From Gamsiella multidivaricata (lineage: Eukaryota; Mortierellomycota; Mortierellomycetes; Mortierellales; Mortierellaceae), in contig NW_026251773.1 of the NCBI RefSeq assembly GCF_025024155.1, positions 1-64,000 of the forward strand: a DNA stretch of 64,000 nt, written 5' to 3'. The first letter of the stretch is position 1; each line of letters begins with the position of its first letter. The position numbers and the translations under genes were made by a program. Positions 26,476-38,744 of this stretch are shown here, one piece after another. Below the pieces are notes generated by a model, which did no database searches, had not been told where the DNA came from, and saw nothing but the letters and a program-made list of their open reading frames with translations.

Positions 26476-29139
26476 ATGCAGCGATTTTTGAATGGCGGCC
26501 GCAACCACCCCCCTCCCAACATGAACAAGCCCTTGCCAGAGCCACTCGTCGACCCAGATGAGGGAAAGACCCCTATCGGTAAGAAAGAAACAGGATCCCG
26601 TTGCTGCATGCGTGCGTGCAAGAACAACAACAGCAATAGTAACAATAGAAACTATGTCCTGTTTGACTTACTCGGACCCCTCTTGCTCCTTCAACACTAA
26701 AGGCGAGCTCGTGATTGTTCCTATTCAAGGAAAGGACCTCCCTAACCGCGAGAGATTCGGCAAGCAAGACCCCTTCATCCTCTTCAAGCTCGGAAATGTC
26801 AGCAAGAGAAGCTCAACAGATATCCGCGGTGGACAGAGACCGCGGTGGAAGGACGATCAGGTACGCTACAAGGGCTGAATTTGTCCGAGCCGAGGAAGGA
26901 GTCAATTGATGCCCAACCTGGCCCATGTGCTGCTGTCTTTTTCCACGCCCTTCTTCCCATTTCCTTTCTGGTGTTGCCTCGTGCACACTGGAGGAGAGGG
27001 GAAGCCGCACGAGTGACAACAGGAGTAGCCAAAGACACTCTTTACCTGTCTTCGACCGCACTGCAAACCTGCAACGAGGTCGTATGTCTTTGATATTGCA
27101 CCCCATTGTATCATTCAACCTGAACTACCAGGAGCAAACACAGGAGCGAAATACAGCCGGGACACATTAGATGGGATAGCAAGCAAGATATTAACACGCC
27201 GCTTTTTCTGCAACGTTTTACTGTAGATCAACATTTTCATGTATCAGAGCGACGCCAAGGATGCCACATCGCTTTATGTTACTTGTCTGGATGAAGATCC
27301 GCAGAAGAACGATCTGATCGGTGATTGTGTCATCAACCTTGCCAAGGTCCTGGAGCAAGGAGAACACGATGGTACGATTGACTAAGCGCACTGGGCTGTC
27401 CTTTTTTTTCATGCACAAAAAGGATGGGGGTGTTATCTATAACTGAATCACTCATGGTCGCCATGAATGCTCGCTTCTTGTGCTGCTTCGTGAATAGACT
27501 GGTTCGAGCTATCGTTCAAGGGAAGGGAGGCAGGCGAACTCATGCTTCAGCTGACATATTACTCCCATGTAAGTCCATCCACTCGCCCCCACGAGCGTCG
27601 TTCTTTACCTTTCCCCTTTTTCCGAGGAGAAAAAACAATAAAACGTGAGCTGGACGTTTCATTAACTGCTTGTCTGTTTTGCACACGCCCGTGCAACGTG
27701 TCATTCCTCGTGCGCAGGACCCGAAGCACCCGACCAACAAGATGAACCGCCCTCCGCCTGCAACACCCACGAATGGTGCGCCTGCACGTCGGCCTATCCA
27801 TCCAGTCAAGGAGTCAAAGAAGGCGGACGAAAAGCCAGTAGAGGACGAGCATGTGGATGAGGGGCCCGTATACAAGCCCCCTGTGGTCTCTGAGCCCCCA
27901 ACCCCCCAGGTGCCCATGGTGCCTGCAGCAGCATATCCATACGGCACTTTGCCGACAGGAGCAGGACGTCCAGTGTCACCCTCAGCTCAGGGCCACTATG
28001 TGAGCCATCCTACGCCCCACGTGCCACCAGCGGTCCCATATGGACACCCTGCAGCAGCCAATCCCTATGGAGCCAACCCTGCTGCCTACCCCGGATATCC
28101 CACTGCGGGTGGAGCTCCTGCGTATCCTGACCCTGCTCTCGGAGCGGATCCCAGCAAACGCGTTTCGTTCCCAGGACAGCCAGTACAGGCGGGTGGGTTT
28201 TTGCCCACAGTATATCCACCCCATTCCCCTGGATTCCCGCCTCAGGCGCCAGGCCAGGCACCAGTAGCAGGAGCATATTCGCCTGCATTTCCACCGCACT
28301 CTCCAGGCTTCCCACCAAACGGGCCATATCCGCCTGTCTCGAATGCCAACGTGAACTCACCTTACCCGCCCGCTCAGCTGTTGCCGAATAACCAGGGCAT
28401 GCCCAACAACGGACCACCAGCAGGATATCCGTTTGCGGCCCCCGGCGGTGTTTACCCCCCCAACAGCAACAGCAGCAACAACAGCAATGGTAGCAATGGC
28501 AGCGGGCCAGGTTTCCCAGGACAGCAGCAAGGATTCAGTCAGGGCGGACCTGGTTTCCCCACGGGACCTGGAAATAACAGCTTCCCTGGAGCCTTCCCCG
28601 GAAACAACAATAACAACAGCGGCAATAACCATCCATATAACAATAATGGTGGCAACATGGACAGCCATAGCAATGGCAATCTGAACAACATGAACAACAA
28701 CGGCGGTTTCAACAACGGCGGCAACAACTTTAACAATAACAGCAACTTCAACAACGGCGGCAATAACAACAACAACAGCTTCAACAACGGAGGCAGCAAC
28801 TTTAACAACAACAATAACGGTGGCAATAACTTCAACAGTTTCAACAACAACGGCAACAACTTTAACAACAACTCGAACAACTTCAACAACAACGGCAATA
28901 ATTTCAACAATAATAACAGCAATGGAGGCAATTTTAGTAACAACAACAACTTCAACAACAACGGCGGCAACAGCTTCAATAATAACAATAACAACAATAG
29001 CGGGTTCGGCAACAACAACAACAACGGCGGCGGTTATTCCAGTGCAACGTTCACAAAGCCGAACACGATCTCGCCGACGCCAATACCTGCTGCGATTGTA
29101 AAGCAGCCAACGGTCATGTTCAGACCAGATGAGTTTTAG
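26476..29139 (+). CDS. C2-domain protein, Inn1/Fic1-like, with Pro-rich and Asn-rich tail
   Basis: Five exons: 26476-26578, 26703-26860, 27227-27371, 27498-27568, 27718-29139; 632 residues. After a 34-residue lead the C2 domain (about 35-160) reads GELVIVPIQGKDLPNRERFG, KQDPFILFKLG, GGQRPRWKDDQINIFMYQ, DLIGDCVINL and DWFELSFKGREAGELMLQL, close to the N-terminal C2 of fungal cytokinesis proteins Inn1 (budding yeast) and Fic1 (fission yeast), which bind membranes and, through PxxP motifs, SH3 proteins of the division ring. The next 250 residues are rich in Pro, Gly and Tyr (many PPxxPGFPP units), and the last 200 are an Asn-dominated low-complexity tail. Intron 2 is unusually long (366 nt). The cytokinesis role is inferred from architecture only. 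Confidence 0.85.
28440..29040 (+). repeat. AAC/AAT-rich low-complexity coding tract (poly-Asn tail)
   Basis: About 600 bp of AAC/AAT codons broken by Gly, Phe and Ser (NNNGGNNF-type units) at the 3' end of the C2 gene. On the opposite strand it produces spurious long Val/Leu-rich frames. Confidence 0.85.
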
Positions 29140-29938
29140 GCAGCCATTGGGACCTGTTTGCTGGACAAGGGTCAAGAAGTCCTGCTATTGAGCACCATCC
29201 AAAATATTCAACCAATTTTAAATAGCACCAATAAAAATAAAAAATAAAAAAAAAGTTTTTTCTAGCGTCGAACGCAGTGTAAGCCACGCCTTTTTTTTGG
29301 TATTCAACTTGGTGGCGTTTCTGAGCAATGAGAGGGGAGCAACACGCGAAGCGGGCAAATGTTGACAGCGGCGTAGGACCCGTGCTTGGCCAGCCAGCCT
29401 CTGGTCGCCCGCCTGTGATTCATCCCGGCTCACCGATCTTCAAGCCAAGGCGATAAGAAACGGCCTTCTCCGCACTTTTTTGATTTCCTTTTCTGGATTA
29501 ACATGCTACGTCGGTGGTTCAATCAACCTTGCTTGCCTTCTGCCGCAACAGAAGGTTTTCAATCTCGGACTGAGAAAGAAAAAAAATGTTCAAGTCCAGA
29601 CTGGGCGATATCTGGGGTAAAGAGGAGCAACTCCTTGCCTCACCGATCCATGAGCGTTCTGGGGCATCCCACAGAGACGCATGAGAAACGGGGAACAGCG
29701 CCCAGTGGGTGGTCGGATTTCCTACGGGGATGTTTATGCTTATCCTGTATTGTGTGAAAAAAAAAATGAAGGGACTGAATAAAAGGGACTTGAGAGATCT
29801 CCTCGTCCAATCCTAGTTCAATCTCATTCCCCTTTCTCTCACTTTCTCTCATTCCTCCTCCTTCACCACTCCGCTCCTCCTCGTCCTCCTCCTCCCTTCC
29901 TCCGTCCCCCCTCCATACCAATTCATATATAAGAAGCC
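29140..29938. other. Intergenic region / promoter of FGAM synthase
   Basis: 800 bp with a T-run, two A-runs and a pyrimidine-rich leader (29815-29920). A TATATAAG sequence sits at 29926-29933, so close to the ATG at 29939 that it is unlikely to be the working TATA box. No gene recognised. Confidence 0.5.
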
Positions 29939-32900
29939 ATGTTGGTACTTCCCGGAACACAGGCCCTGTCGCCTTTCAAGGCCCATGCCCTTCTGCAGCA
30001 GGTCCAGGCAGCTGTTCCCTCGGTCCAGACCGTCTCCACACGCGCTGTCCACTTTGTACAGCCCAAGGCAGAACTGGACCAGACCACCCTAGTCGAGTTC
30101 TTGACCAACTACGCTACGCCCGAGAGAAAGATCCTCGATACCATGTTTTCTTCACCATCTTCTACTCATCTTGAGGTAACTAATGCCTTGCCTATCGATC
30201 GTCAATCGCATGCTGCGATGACCCTTTGCAGATGAACGTAATAGAGCAAGTGGATCAGTTAAAGCGCCGATATGGACCTGACAACCTCTCTTTTTTTCCC
30301 CGCTCTTTGTATGCGTGCGAACAATTTTTATATTTTCATTCATTCTCGGCAGGATGATCAAGAGCTAGTCAAGCTGATCTCTCAGCACGACAATACAGGC
30401 GCGACGAGCACAGAGGAAGGGTTCAACTTTTTCATTGTCCTCCCCCGTGCGGGTACGATCTCCCCATGGTCGTCCAAGGCGACGAACATTGCGCAGATGT
30501 GCAATCTGGACCGTCATGTGCAGCGTGTCGAGCGTGGTCAGGCATATCTGATCAGGACAAAGGATGGAAAGTCATTGACCGAGGCAGAGTTCAAGGCCAT
30601 CGCTGCACTCGTACACGATCGTATGACCCAGGATGTTTTGAACGTCATCCCAGATGAAAGGGTTGTTTTCAAGGTAAGGAAACCACAGAAAACAGTGGTA
30701 GTTGATCTGATCAAGGTAGACCAATTGTGGACCAGAGAAGGGCAGGCACAGGATTGAAGAGCGATGGAGGATTATCGATAACCCAGCAGGGTCGTGATCC
30801 TTCTCTCCGTTTTGCACATGTTCCCTTCGCTTCAATATATTCGCCAAAAAGGACAGCTTACCCCCTCCAAGGATGACTCGGGATCCCTCAGCGCTTGAAA
30901 AACAAAGAAAAAATTGTTTACCTTGCACTGCCGAAGACAAGCAAGTCACGAAACGATCCATCGAGTTTTCATCCAGCTAAACCACTCTCCCCGCCTTTCT
31001 ATATTATGAATGACAATCGGTACTTTAATAGCAAGGAACGCCCGCTCCCTTGAAGACCGTCCAATTGATGGGCAGTGATGAGGAGCGCAACCCGCGTGAG
31101 GCCCGCGAGCGATTAATCACTGCGAACAAGGAACTGGGACTGGCCCTGGCCGAGGACGAGATCGATTACCTGGTCGCAGCCTTCATTGGCAGCAGCAAGC
31201 TGAGCTCCGATAGCTGTCTGGCCCGCAACCCCACGGATGTGGAGCTCTTTATGTTTGCTCAGGTCAACTCGGAGCACTGTCGCCACAAGATCTTTGGAGC
31301 TGACTGGACAATCGATGGCGAAAAGAAGCCCCACTCGCTCTTTGGCATGATCAAGAACACGCATCAGCTTCACCCCCAGCATACCCTCTCGGCTTATTCC
31401 GATAACGCGGCTGTCCTCCAGGGACCCAAGGGAACCCGGTTCGCGCCCCTGGCCGAGGACAAGTATGCCTATAACTTCTTTGAGGAAGAGGTCCACACCG
31501 TCGTCAAGGTCGAGACTCATAACCATCCTACTGCAGTTTCACCCTTCCCCGGAGCGGCCACTGGATCAGGAGGAGAAATCCGTGATGAGGGAGCCACGGG
31601 TGTGGGATCGAAGCCCAAGGCTGGATTGACAGGATTCACCGTCTCGAACTTGTTGATCCCTGGACACATTCAGCCCTGGGAGACCGATTACGGAAAGCCT
31701 TCGCATGTGGCCTCGGCGTTGGATATCATGATTCAAGGACCCCTTGGAGGAGCCGCCTTCAACAACGAATTCGGTCGTCCCGCCATCACTGGATACTTCC
31801 GTACGTTCCTCGAGGCCGTCCCCAGCGTTAGCGGCAAAGACGAGATCCGTGGATTCCACAAGCCCATTATGCTCGCAGGAGGCCTCGGAACCATTCGTCC
31901 CCAGCATGTCCACAAGAACAAGATCCAACCCGGAGCTCATCTGGTAGTCCTCGGTGGCCCTTGTATGTTGATTGGCTTGGGAGGTGGTGCAGCCAGTTCG
32001 ATGACCTCGGGCGAGTCCTCGGCCGCGTTGGATTTCGCATCCGTTCAGCGTGAGAACCCAGAGATGCAGCGTCGGTGCCAGCAAGTCATTGATACCTGCA
32101 CGGCGCTTGGTGAGAAGAACCTGATCCAGTCGATTCACGATGTCGGCGCTGGAGGACTCTGCAATGCCTTACCTGAAATTGTGCACGACTGCAACCTGGG
32201 AGCCGCGATCGAGCTCCGTAATATTAACAACGACGACCCCAGCATGTCACCCATGGAGATCTGGTGCAACGAGTCGCAAGAGCGTTATGTCCTCGCTATC
32301 GGACCCGAGAACATTGAGCAGTTCAAGGCGATCTGTGAGCGCGAGCGCTGTCCTTATGCGTTGGCTGGTATTGCCACCGCGGAGGAGAAATTGGTGTTGA
32401 CGGACAGTCTCCTGGGTACCACACCTATTGACCTGCCCATGTCGACCCTCTTTGGCAAGCCCCCCAAGATGTCGCGTGCGACCTCGACGATCGTGCCCCC
32501 TCGTGAGGCCTTTGATACGTCCTTGAGGGCCTACTTGCCTTCGATCACGGAGGCCGGGGCCCTCGCGACGGACGCTGTCCACCGCGTATTGCGTCTTCCT
32601 GCTGTCGCCTCAAAGTCGTTCTTGATCACCATCGGAGACCGCACGATTACGGGATTGGTTGCTCGTGACCAGTTCGTTGGTCCCTGGCAGGTGCCTGTCG
32701 CCGATGTCGCTGTCACGGCTACTTCGCTCGGTGTCTCAGTCGGAGAGGCAATGGCCATGGGAGAGCGTCCTCCTATCGCTTTGATCTCGGCGGCTGCTTC
32801 GGCTCGTATGGCTGTTGGAGAGTGCATCACCAACATGGCTGCGGCTAACATTCCTTCGCTTGGCCAGATCCGTATGTCTGCGAACTGGATGGCAGCACCT

Positions 32901-34631
32901 GACCACGAGGGTGAGGGTGCTCGTTTGTATGAGGCTGTTCAGGCTATTGGTCTGGACTTGTGCCCGGCTTTGGGAGTCAGCATTCCTGTCGGCAAGGATT
33001 CAATGTCGATGAAGATGAAGTGGAAGCAGGATGGAGAGCAGTTGGAGGTCACGGCTCCGTTGGCCCTCAACATTACCGGATTCGGACCTGTGGCGGATAT
33101 CCACAAGACACTCACACCCGAGTTGATCACGGATGTGGAGGAGAGCACCGTGTTGGTGTTGATCGATCTTGCGAACGGAAAGGAGCGTTTGGGAGGTTCG
33201 GCCCTGGCACAGGTTTATAAGCAGATCGGAAGTGAGGCGCCCGATGTCGAGAGCGCTGAGGTCCTCAAGGCGTTCTTCCAGGCAATTCAGGCGGTTCGTG
33301 AGCACGGCGACCTTGTCCTGGCGTACCATGATCGTTCGGATGGTGGTCTGTTTGCGACGGTTGTGGAGATGTGCTTTGCTGGACACGTTGGTGCCAAAGT
33401 CGAGCTCTCCTCGATCACTTCGGATGCCATTGCTGGATTGTTCAACGAAGAGTTGGGAGCTGTGATCCAGGTGCGCCAGTCACAGGTTGAGCAACTCAAG
33501 GCTGTCTTTGCCGAGCACAACTTCCCGATCGAGTCCCTGAAGACGATTGGTACGGTTAACGCCAAGGGCGATGACTCGTTCATGGTGTCACACCAGGGAC
33601 GTGTTGTTCTGGACATGAACCGTGTGGAACTGCAGCGGATCTGGACTGAGACCTCGTACCATATGCAAACGATCCGTGACAACTATGAATGCGCGCAGCA
33701 GGAATTCGATGGTTTGCTTGATGCTCAGGACCCGGGTCTGTCGTACCAGTTGACATTCGACCCTGCGGAGGAGATCTTGTCGAGCACAGAACTGGCTATT
33801 GAGAAGGAGAACCGTCCGAAGGTTGCGATCTTGCGCGAGCAAGGAGTCAACGGTCAGATCGAGATGGCATATGCATTCCATGCTGCGGGTTTCACGGCCG
33901 TGGATGTGCACATGTCTGATATCTTGAGCGGCAAGGTGACGCTGAAGGATTTCAAGGGTATTGCAGCCTGTGGTGGGTTCTCGTATGGAGATGTGTTGGG
34001 TGCCGGATCTGGATGGGCCAAATCGATCCTTCTGCACGAACATTCGCGGAACGAGTTCTATGATTTCTTGACGGTCCGCAAGGATACGTTTGCGTTGGGC
34101 GTGTGCAACGGATGTCAGTTCCTGTCCCAGATGCGTGAGCTGATCCCTGGTGCTGAGCATTGGCCATACTTTAAGCGAAACCAGAGCGAGCAGTTCGAAG
34201 CACGCTTCAGTATGGTCGAACTCGAGGATAACTCCTCTACCTCTGCCGCGACCGTTCCCTCAGTCTTCTTTGACGGCATGCGCGGATCCAAGTTCCCAAT
34301 TGCGGTTGCGCACGGTGAGGGCCGAGCGGAATTTGTGAAGTCGGATGATTTGGAGAAGTTGCAAGTTGCGGGATTGATTGCGGCGTCGTTTGTGGATAAC
34401 TATGGAAAGAAAACGGAGCAGTACCCGTTGAACCCGAATGGATCGCCATTGGGTGTTACGGCGGTGCAGACGCCAAATGGCAGAGTGTTGGCGATGATGC
34501 CGCATCCGGAGAGAGTGACGAGTCGGGAGGCAAACTCGTGGTACCCGCGTGTGGAGGGTGCACAATGGGGGGAGAACGGGCCCTGGATGAGGATGTTTAA
34601 GAACGCACGCAAGTGGGTTAGCACTCATTAA
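29939..34631 (+). CDS. ADE6: Phosphoribosylformylglycinamidine synthase (FGAM synthase)
   Basis: Three exons, 29939-30175, 30353-30673 and 31032-34631 (introns 177 and 358 nt, phase 0); 1385 residues, the normal size of the single-chain eukaryotic/large PurL enzyme. The N-terminal domain carries [20 protein letters not shown]; the synthetase domain has [32 protein letters not shown] and [17 protein letters not shown]; the C-terminal glutaminase has the nucleophile in [11 protein letters not shown] (Cys about 1211) and the His/Glu in MMPHPERV. It catalyses the fourth step of de novo purine synthesis (FGAR + Gln + ATP to FGAM) in the cytosol. Codon choice is strongly biased to C/G-ending codons, unlike its neighbours, suggesting high expression. 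Confidence 0.96.
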
Positions 34632-35020
34632 GAAGGAACGAAGAGGTTATTTCATTTTTTTCATTTGCATTTTCTTTTTTGGAAAGTAGATCATTCTTTC
34701 TACATTATTCGGTTTTCATTTCTGGGAAAATAAACTATCAAGCATACCAGGCATTCAAGGGTATACATGAAGATTATGGTGTAATGAAGAGTAAAGGTTG
34801 AAGAACTGCTCAAATTAAAGAAGCGAGTACAGAGTGAAAAGCAGTTTAGAGTTTTTCTTAAAAAATTAAATAAATATGTCACAGCAGAGAATCTTCAGGC
34901 GCATACATTGAGCATGCACAGCAACAACAACAACAATATGCACAGCAACAACAGCATGCACAGAGTGTCTTCCATACGATCAAACTTGTATATATCCTTT
35001 TTTTCTTTTCCTTCCTAAAA

Positions 35021-35103
35021 AAATGCGTTCAAACATAGATCGCTCGTTCACATGCATCCTAGTGGCATGGTGCTTCAATGGTGCTTCAATTTTGAGTGCA
35101 TTT
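35021..35103. repeat. Short hairpin element, copy 1
   Basis: The ends are AAATGCGTTCAAA (35021-35033) and its near-inverse TTTGAGTGCATTT (35091-35103). The layout, with the second arm starting exactly 70 bp after the first, repeats at 35288-35370. Probably a miniature element; see findings. Confidence 0.45.
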
Positions 35104-35287
35104 TTGCATTTACTTTTTTTTTCTTTTTTTCATCTTTTCATCCCCTGAAACAACTCAGGGGTCTCCAGCAGGGGCTGAGCTGGAGGTTTAACGAAGAGGC
35201 GGGAATCAATCTTGGGAAAAGAACAAAAAAAAATCTTCCCGGCGGCGAGAGAGAGACAGAGACAGAGAGGAAAAGAGAGAGAGAGAA

Positions 35288-35370
35288 AAATGCGCTCAAA
35301 TCGAGGGACCATGGACACACCCATGGTACCATGGAGCATAGAAATGAGAGGTTCAACTTTGAACGCATTT
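35288..35370. repeat. Short hairpin element, copy 2
   Basis: The ends are AAATGCGCTCAAA (35288-35300) and TTTGAACGCATTT (35358-35370), again 70 bp apart. The region just inside the right arm (GGTTCAACTTTGAA) resembles the corresponding part of copy 1 (TGCTTCAATTTTGA). Confidence 0.45.
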
Positions 35371-36070
35371 TGGGTAATGAGGACTTTTGCCTCCAAAAAA
35401 AAAAAAAAAAAAAATTCCACGCGTGCCCCCTCAATAAAAAAAAATTCAGGTACGAGTCGAAAAATAGAGTTTCCTGGTTGGGGGGGGGCATCCTTCCTCC
35501 GCGCACATGCACGCACACACACACTCTCTCTCTTTCTCCTTCTCTTTCGCTCTCTGCTCCTAGTCCTTTCTTCCTCCTCTCCTCCGCTTCTTTAATACTC
35601 CACGTCGTCTTTCTTTTTATTTTTATTTTTGTTTTTTATTTTTTAAGCCAAGCCGAAGGAGCAAAACACGAATAACTGGCAACCGAGGATTTTCTTCAGA
35701 GAATGAACGAAGCTTTGCCCTGATCTCAGTCCTGGTCATGCAGGATATATCTACCTTCGGTATCGCCAGTCAAATCTAGGACAGACACACTCCCCTTCCT
35801 CATCTTATTCTTTTTACTCCAATATGAGCAACATCACCCTTTATAATATAATAAAAACACATGTAAAAGGACATTGGATACTGGATTCTGAAAAGGTATT
35901 GCAGGATGCCAAAAAGACTCTCTGTATCTCCCTTGCTTCCTTGCTTTCTTGCTCCCTTGCTTCCTTGCTGCTTTTTATTGTCCGTAACACTATCTCTGAA
36001 AAACACCAATAACGATGCAACGATTTCTATTTCGAAAAAAAAAATCGTCTTCTTCCGTATGGTTGCTCTT

Positions 36071-37099
36071 TCACTTGTGCTTCTTCTTCAACAACAAAGA
36101 TGATGATCCTGATGCTCCAATACTGGGCTTCGGCGGCAAGGGAATCGGCTTGTGCGGGAGTGGGATCGGTGTTCTTCCATGAGGTTTCGGCTTTGAAGAC
36201 GAAGACGAAGCCGAAGCCGAAGCCGTCAATGGCGATGATGATGCTGGCATAGCTGTAGCTGCAGGTAGCACGGTTGGGGACGTTACGACAGGACTCTTCT
36301 CCTGTTTCGAACCCATTGTCGGTGCAGCCGATGTTGCGATAGCAGGCGTGGTCGTAGTAGTAGCGACAGTAGAGGTAATAGCAGCGGTGGTGATGGTGGC
36401 GGGGGTGGATGTAGCAGCGCTGGATACAGAAGCAGGGATCGTACATGGCGTCGAAAGACCAGATGTTGACGTGGTACCAACACCGACTCCACCTACTGTT
36501 GAAGAAGTGTTCCGAGAATGACTGTTGGGCTTCCTGTTCAGTGACAGCACTGCTGGTTTGGGTGGCAAGGGCACAATGTTCGGTCGGGGTGGAAGAGGCA
36601 GCGGTTGATGGCCCGTCCGCTTTGGATGTGATCCATGATGACCGGATGAGGATGATGAGGACGGATTCCTGTGGTCTACTGTTGCCTCCGAGTCCCGTTT
36701 GCGATGAGTATAATTGTTGCTGCCACTGTTTACAGCACTAGGAGTCGCAGGCGAGCTTTGCTGGGATACGGGTGCAGATGCAGAATGAGTCGAGGGTGGG
36801 CTTGATAGGGTCGTCGATGCAGCTGTTGGAGTCGCAGCTGGCGTAACGGGAGACTTGGGGGCAGTATCGGCTGCTAGCTCCTTGCTGTCCTCCCTGCTTG
36901 GCGTTGAGACCTTTATCGACTCGATTTTATCCTCGACCGCCTCTTTAGGCTCATCAAGTTTGGTCACTGAAGGCTCCTTGTTCTTGACAGCAGATGTCGC
37001 ACTTGAAGGCGAACCAATGTCCATTTCAGAGTCAGCGCTAGCCTCCTTGTCCTTGACCTCATCCATCATAACCTCGTCCTCAATCATCTCAGAGCTCGC

Positions 37100-37140
<41 letters not shown>

Positions 37141-38744
37141 ATTCTATCACAGACTTGTCCTTTGATTCCTCTGTAGCTGGCGCCTTGTTGGAGTCCTCTT
37201 CTGCTGCAGGTTCCTCCATTATAGTGTCCATAGCTGGAGTTGCTGTTGGGTTTACTTTAGATGCTGCTTCAGCTCCCTCTGTCGACGCATTATTTTCCTG
37301 TGAAGACAGATCCTGTACCACAGTCACACCTTTTTCTTGACTCGAGTTCAAGTACTCCATTTCTTTGAGGGCTTTCTTCGCCAATTTCTTGGCTCGACTT
37401 CCTGATCGCTCTCCACCATCGCCATCTGATTCCGGACCTGAGCTTGAAGGTGGATCCGAAAGCGAAGAATTCGAATCCACACTGCGTCGCCTGTTCCTCT
37501 TCTTTGTTACCACCTTCCTTGACGAACCCTCAGTACTGAGATTGTTACCACTGCCTCCATTACTCTCGCTCGGCTTTCCTGAACTCTCTGAGAGGGACAC
37601 TGCTTCCCCTGTCATGGGACTAGGTTCCTGAGGACTGGGTTCCTTTTTGATGACGGATCCTGGAATATTACCGCCGCCATTGGTGGCGATGTTATTAGTG
37701 CTGCTACTGTTGGTGGCTGTGTTGTTTGTGCTTGGAAGAGGATCCTTCTTTCTTGGTTGAGGTCGTGGTGGTAAGCTGAGGTCTAGATCTCGCCTAGTCG
37801 GTCGATCCTTTGGACGTTTCTCTGTCGATCTTGAAACGTTAAGGTCATCTCGCCTCAGAGGTAATGAAGTTGACTTTGAGAGGGAGGGTAGTAGTGAGTT
37901 AGAAGAGGACGTTGTAGAATTATGTTTAGAGTTGGTTTGAGTAGATCCTGCTTCCTCCTTAACATGGTTCGTCGAGCCAGCGACGTGGTTCCTTTTGAAG
38001 CTCTTGTGGTCCTTTTCCGTTTCCTTTTCCTGTTCTTCTTCCTTCCCTTTCTCTATTATTTGTTTATTGCAGTTATACACGGGTTAAATGATTATTTTGA
38101 TCCACGACCTGTACTATCTCGCACAATGGTTGGTTGGCATGACAAACATACCTAGCGGCGGTACCTGTTCTCTGACAATGGTCATAAGAGTGTCCTCGAT
38201 CTTGCTCATGTACTGCGTGGGCTGTAGCAGCGAGTCGACAAACTGTTGCACCTTCTTGTACTCGGATGACCTATCGTTAAGACCAAGCCGAAAGAGCCGA
38301 AAAATGTTAATCATTTATCCATGGCCCCCAATTGCTCCTATCCATGCATGCTGCCGCTCCAGAAAGATGTTTTCTCTTAAAAAAGAAAAAAGAAACCTAC
38401 TTTGAAATGCGCTCGACCATGAGTTGATGAAACTCTGACTTTTCGCGCTGGAGCAGGCTCGGATCTTCATTGATACAGCTCTGTAAAATGTCGCCCAGCT
38501 GTGTCGTAAACTGCTTTCCAACGGACTAAAAGTCGGCGGAGAAGGAAAAGCAGGATACAGAAGTGTTAGAAAAACGCTTACACCCACTTCATTCAGCGCA
38601 TTATCATACATAGCACTCCTTTGACATGATGCGGCTTTATTGAGGGGCACATACACTGCTCTGAAAATCGTTCAATAGGTTCTTGCGTGTGCTGTCAAAG
38701 TCGCCTCGCCGCTTGAACAGGAGAGCAAGTTCTTCTGGCGTCAT
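36071..38744 (-). CDS. SHG1: Shg1/BOD1-type COMPASS subunit with long disordered tail
   Basis: Four exons: 38744-38655, 38525-38401, 38270-38152, 38052-36071; introns 129, 130 and 99 nt, all in phase; 771 residues. The first ~110 residues form the helical Shg1/BOD1 domain: LLFKRRGDFDSTRKNLLNDF, VGKQFTTQLGDILQ, LLQREKSEFHQLMVERI and FVDSLLQPTQYMSKIEDTL. Shg1 is a subunit of the Set1/COMPASS H3K4 methyltransferase complex, and BOD1L/BOD1 are animal relatives. The remaining 650 residues are Ser/Thr/Pro/Glu-rich and disordered, with an (EP)7 run, acidic patches and a proline-rich end (LPLPPRPNIVPLPPKP, IPLPPKP) that may bind SH3/WW partners. The large tail is unusual for fungal Shg1 and more like BOD1L. 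COMPASS membership is inferred from the domain. Confidence 0.82.
37098..37141 (-). repeat. (GGTTCT)n hexanucleotide repeat encoding Glu-Pro
   Basis: Seven tandem 6-bp units within the SHG1 tail give alternating Glu-Pro. Near-perfect units suggest recent expansion. Confidence 0.85.

Larger units (their letters stand above)
34632..36070. other. Intergenic region between convergent genes
   Basis: 1.4 kb between two gene 3' ends. It includes CAACAA/GCACAG-type repeats (34906-34965), several A/T homopolymers, an AG-rich run (35245-35290), a G9 run (35481-35489), and two short inverted-repeat elements annotated separately. No protein-coding gene is recognised. Confidence 0.5.

Noticed and set aside
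28357..29175. Long minus-strand Val/Ile-rich and Leu-rich frames opposite the C2 gene
   Set aside because: They are the complement of AAC/AAT codons of the Asn-rich tail; no gene-like composition or start context.
35052..35675. 207-codon plus-strand frame between FGAM synthase and SHG1
   Set aside because: Driven by homopolymers, AG-repeats and CT-repeats; overlaps the two hairpin elements.
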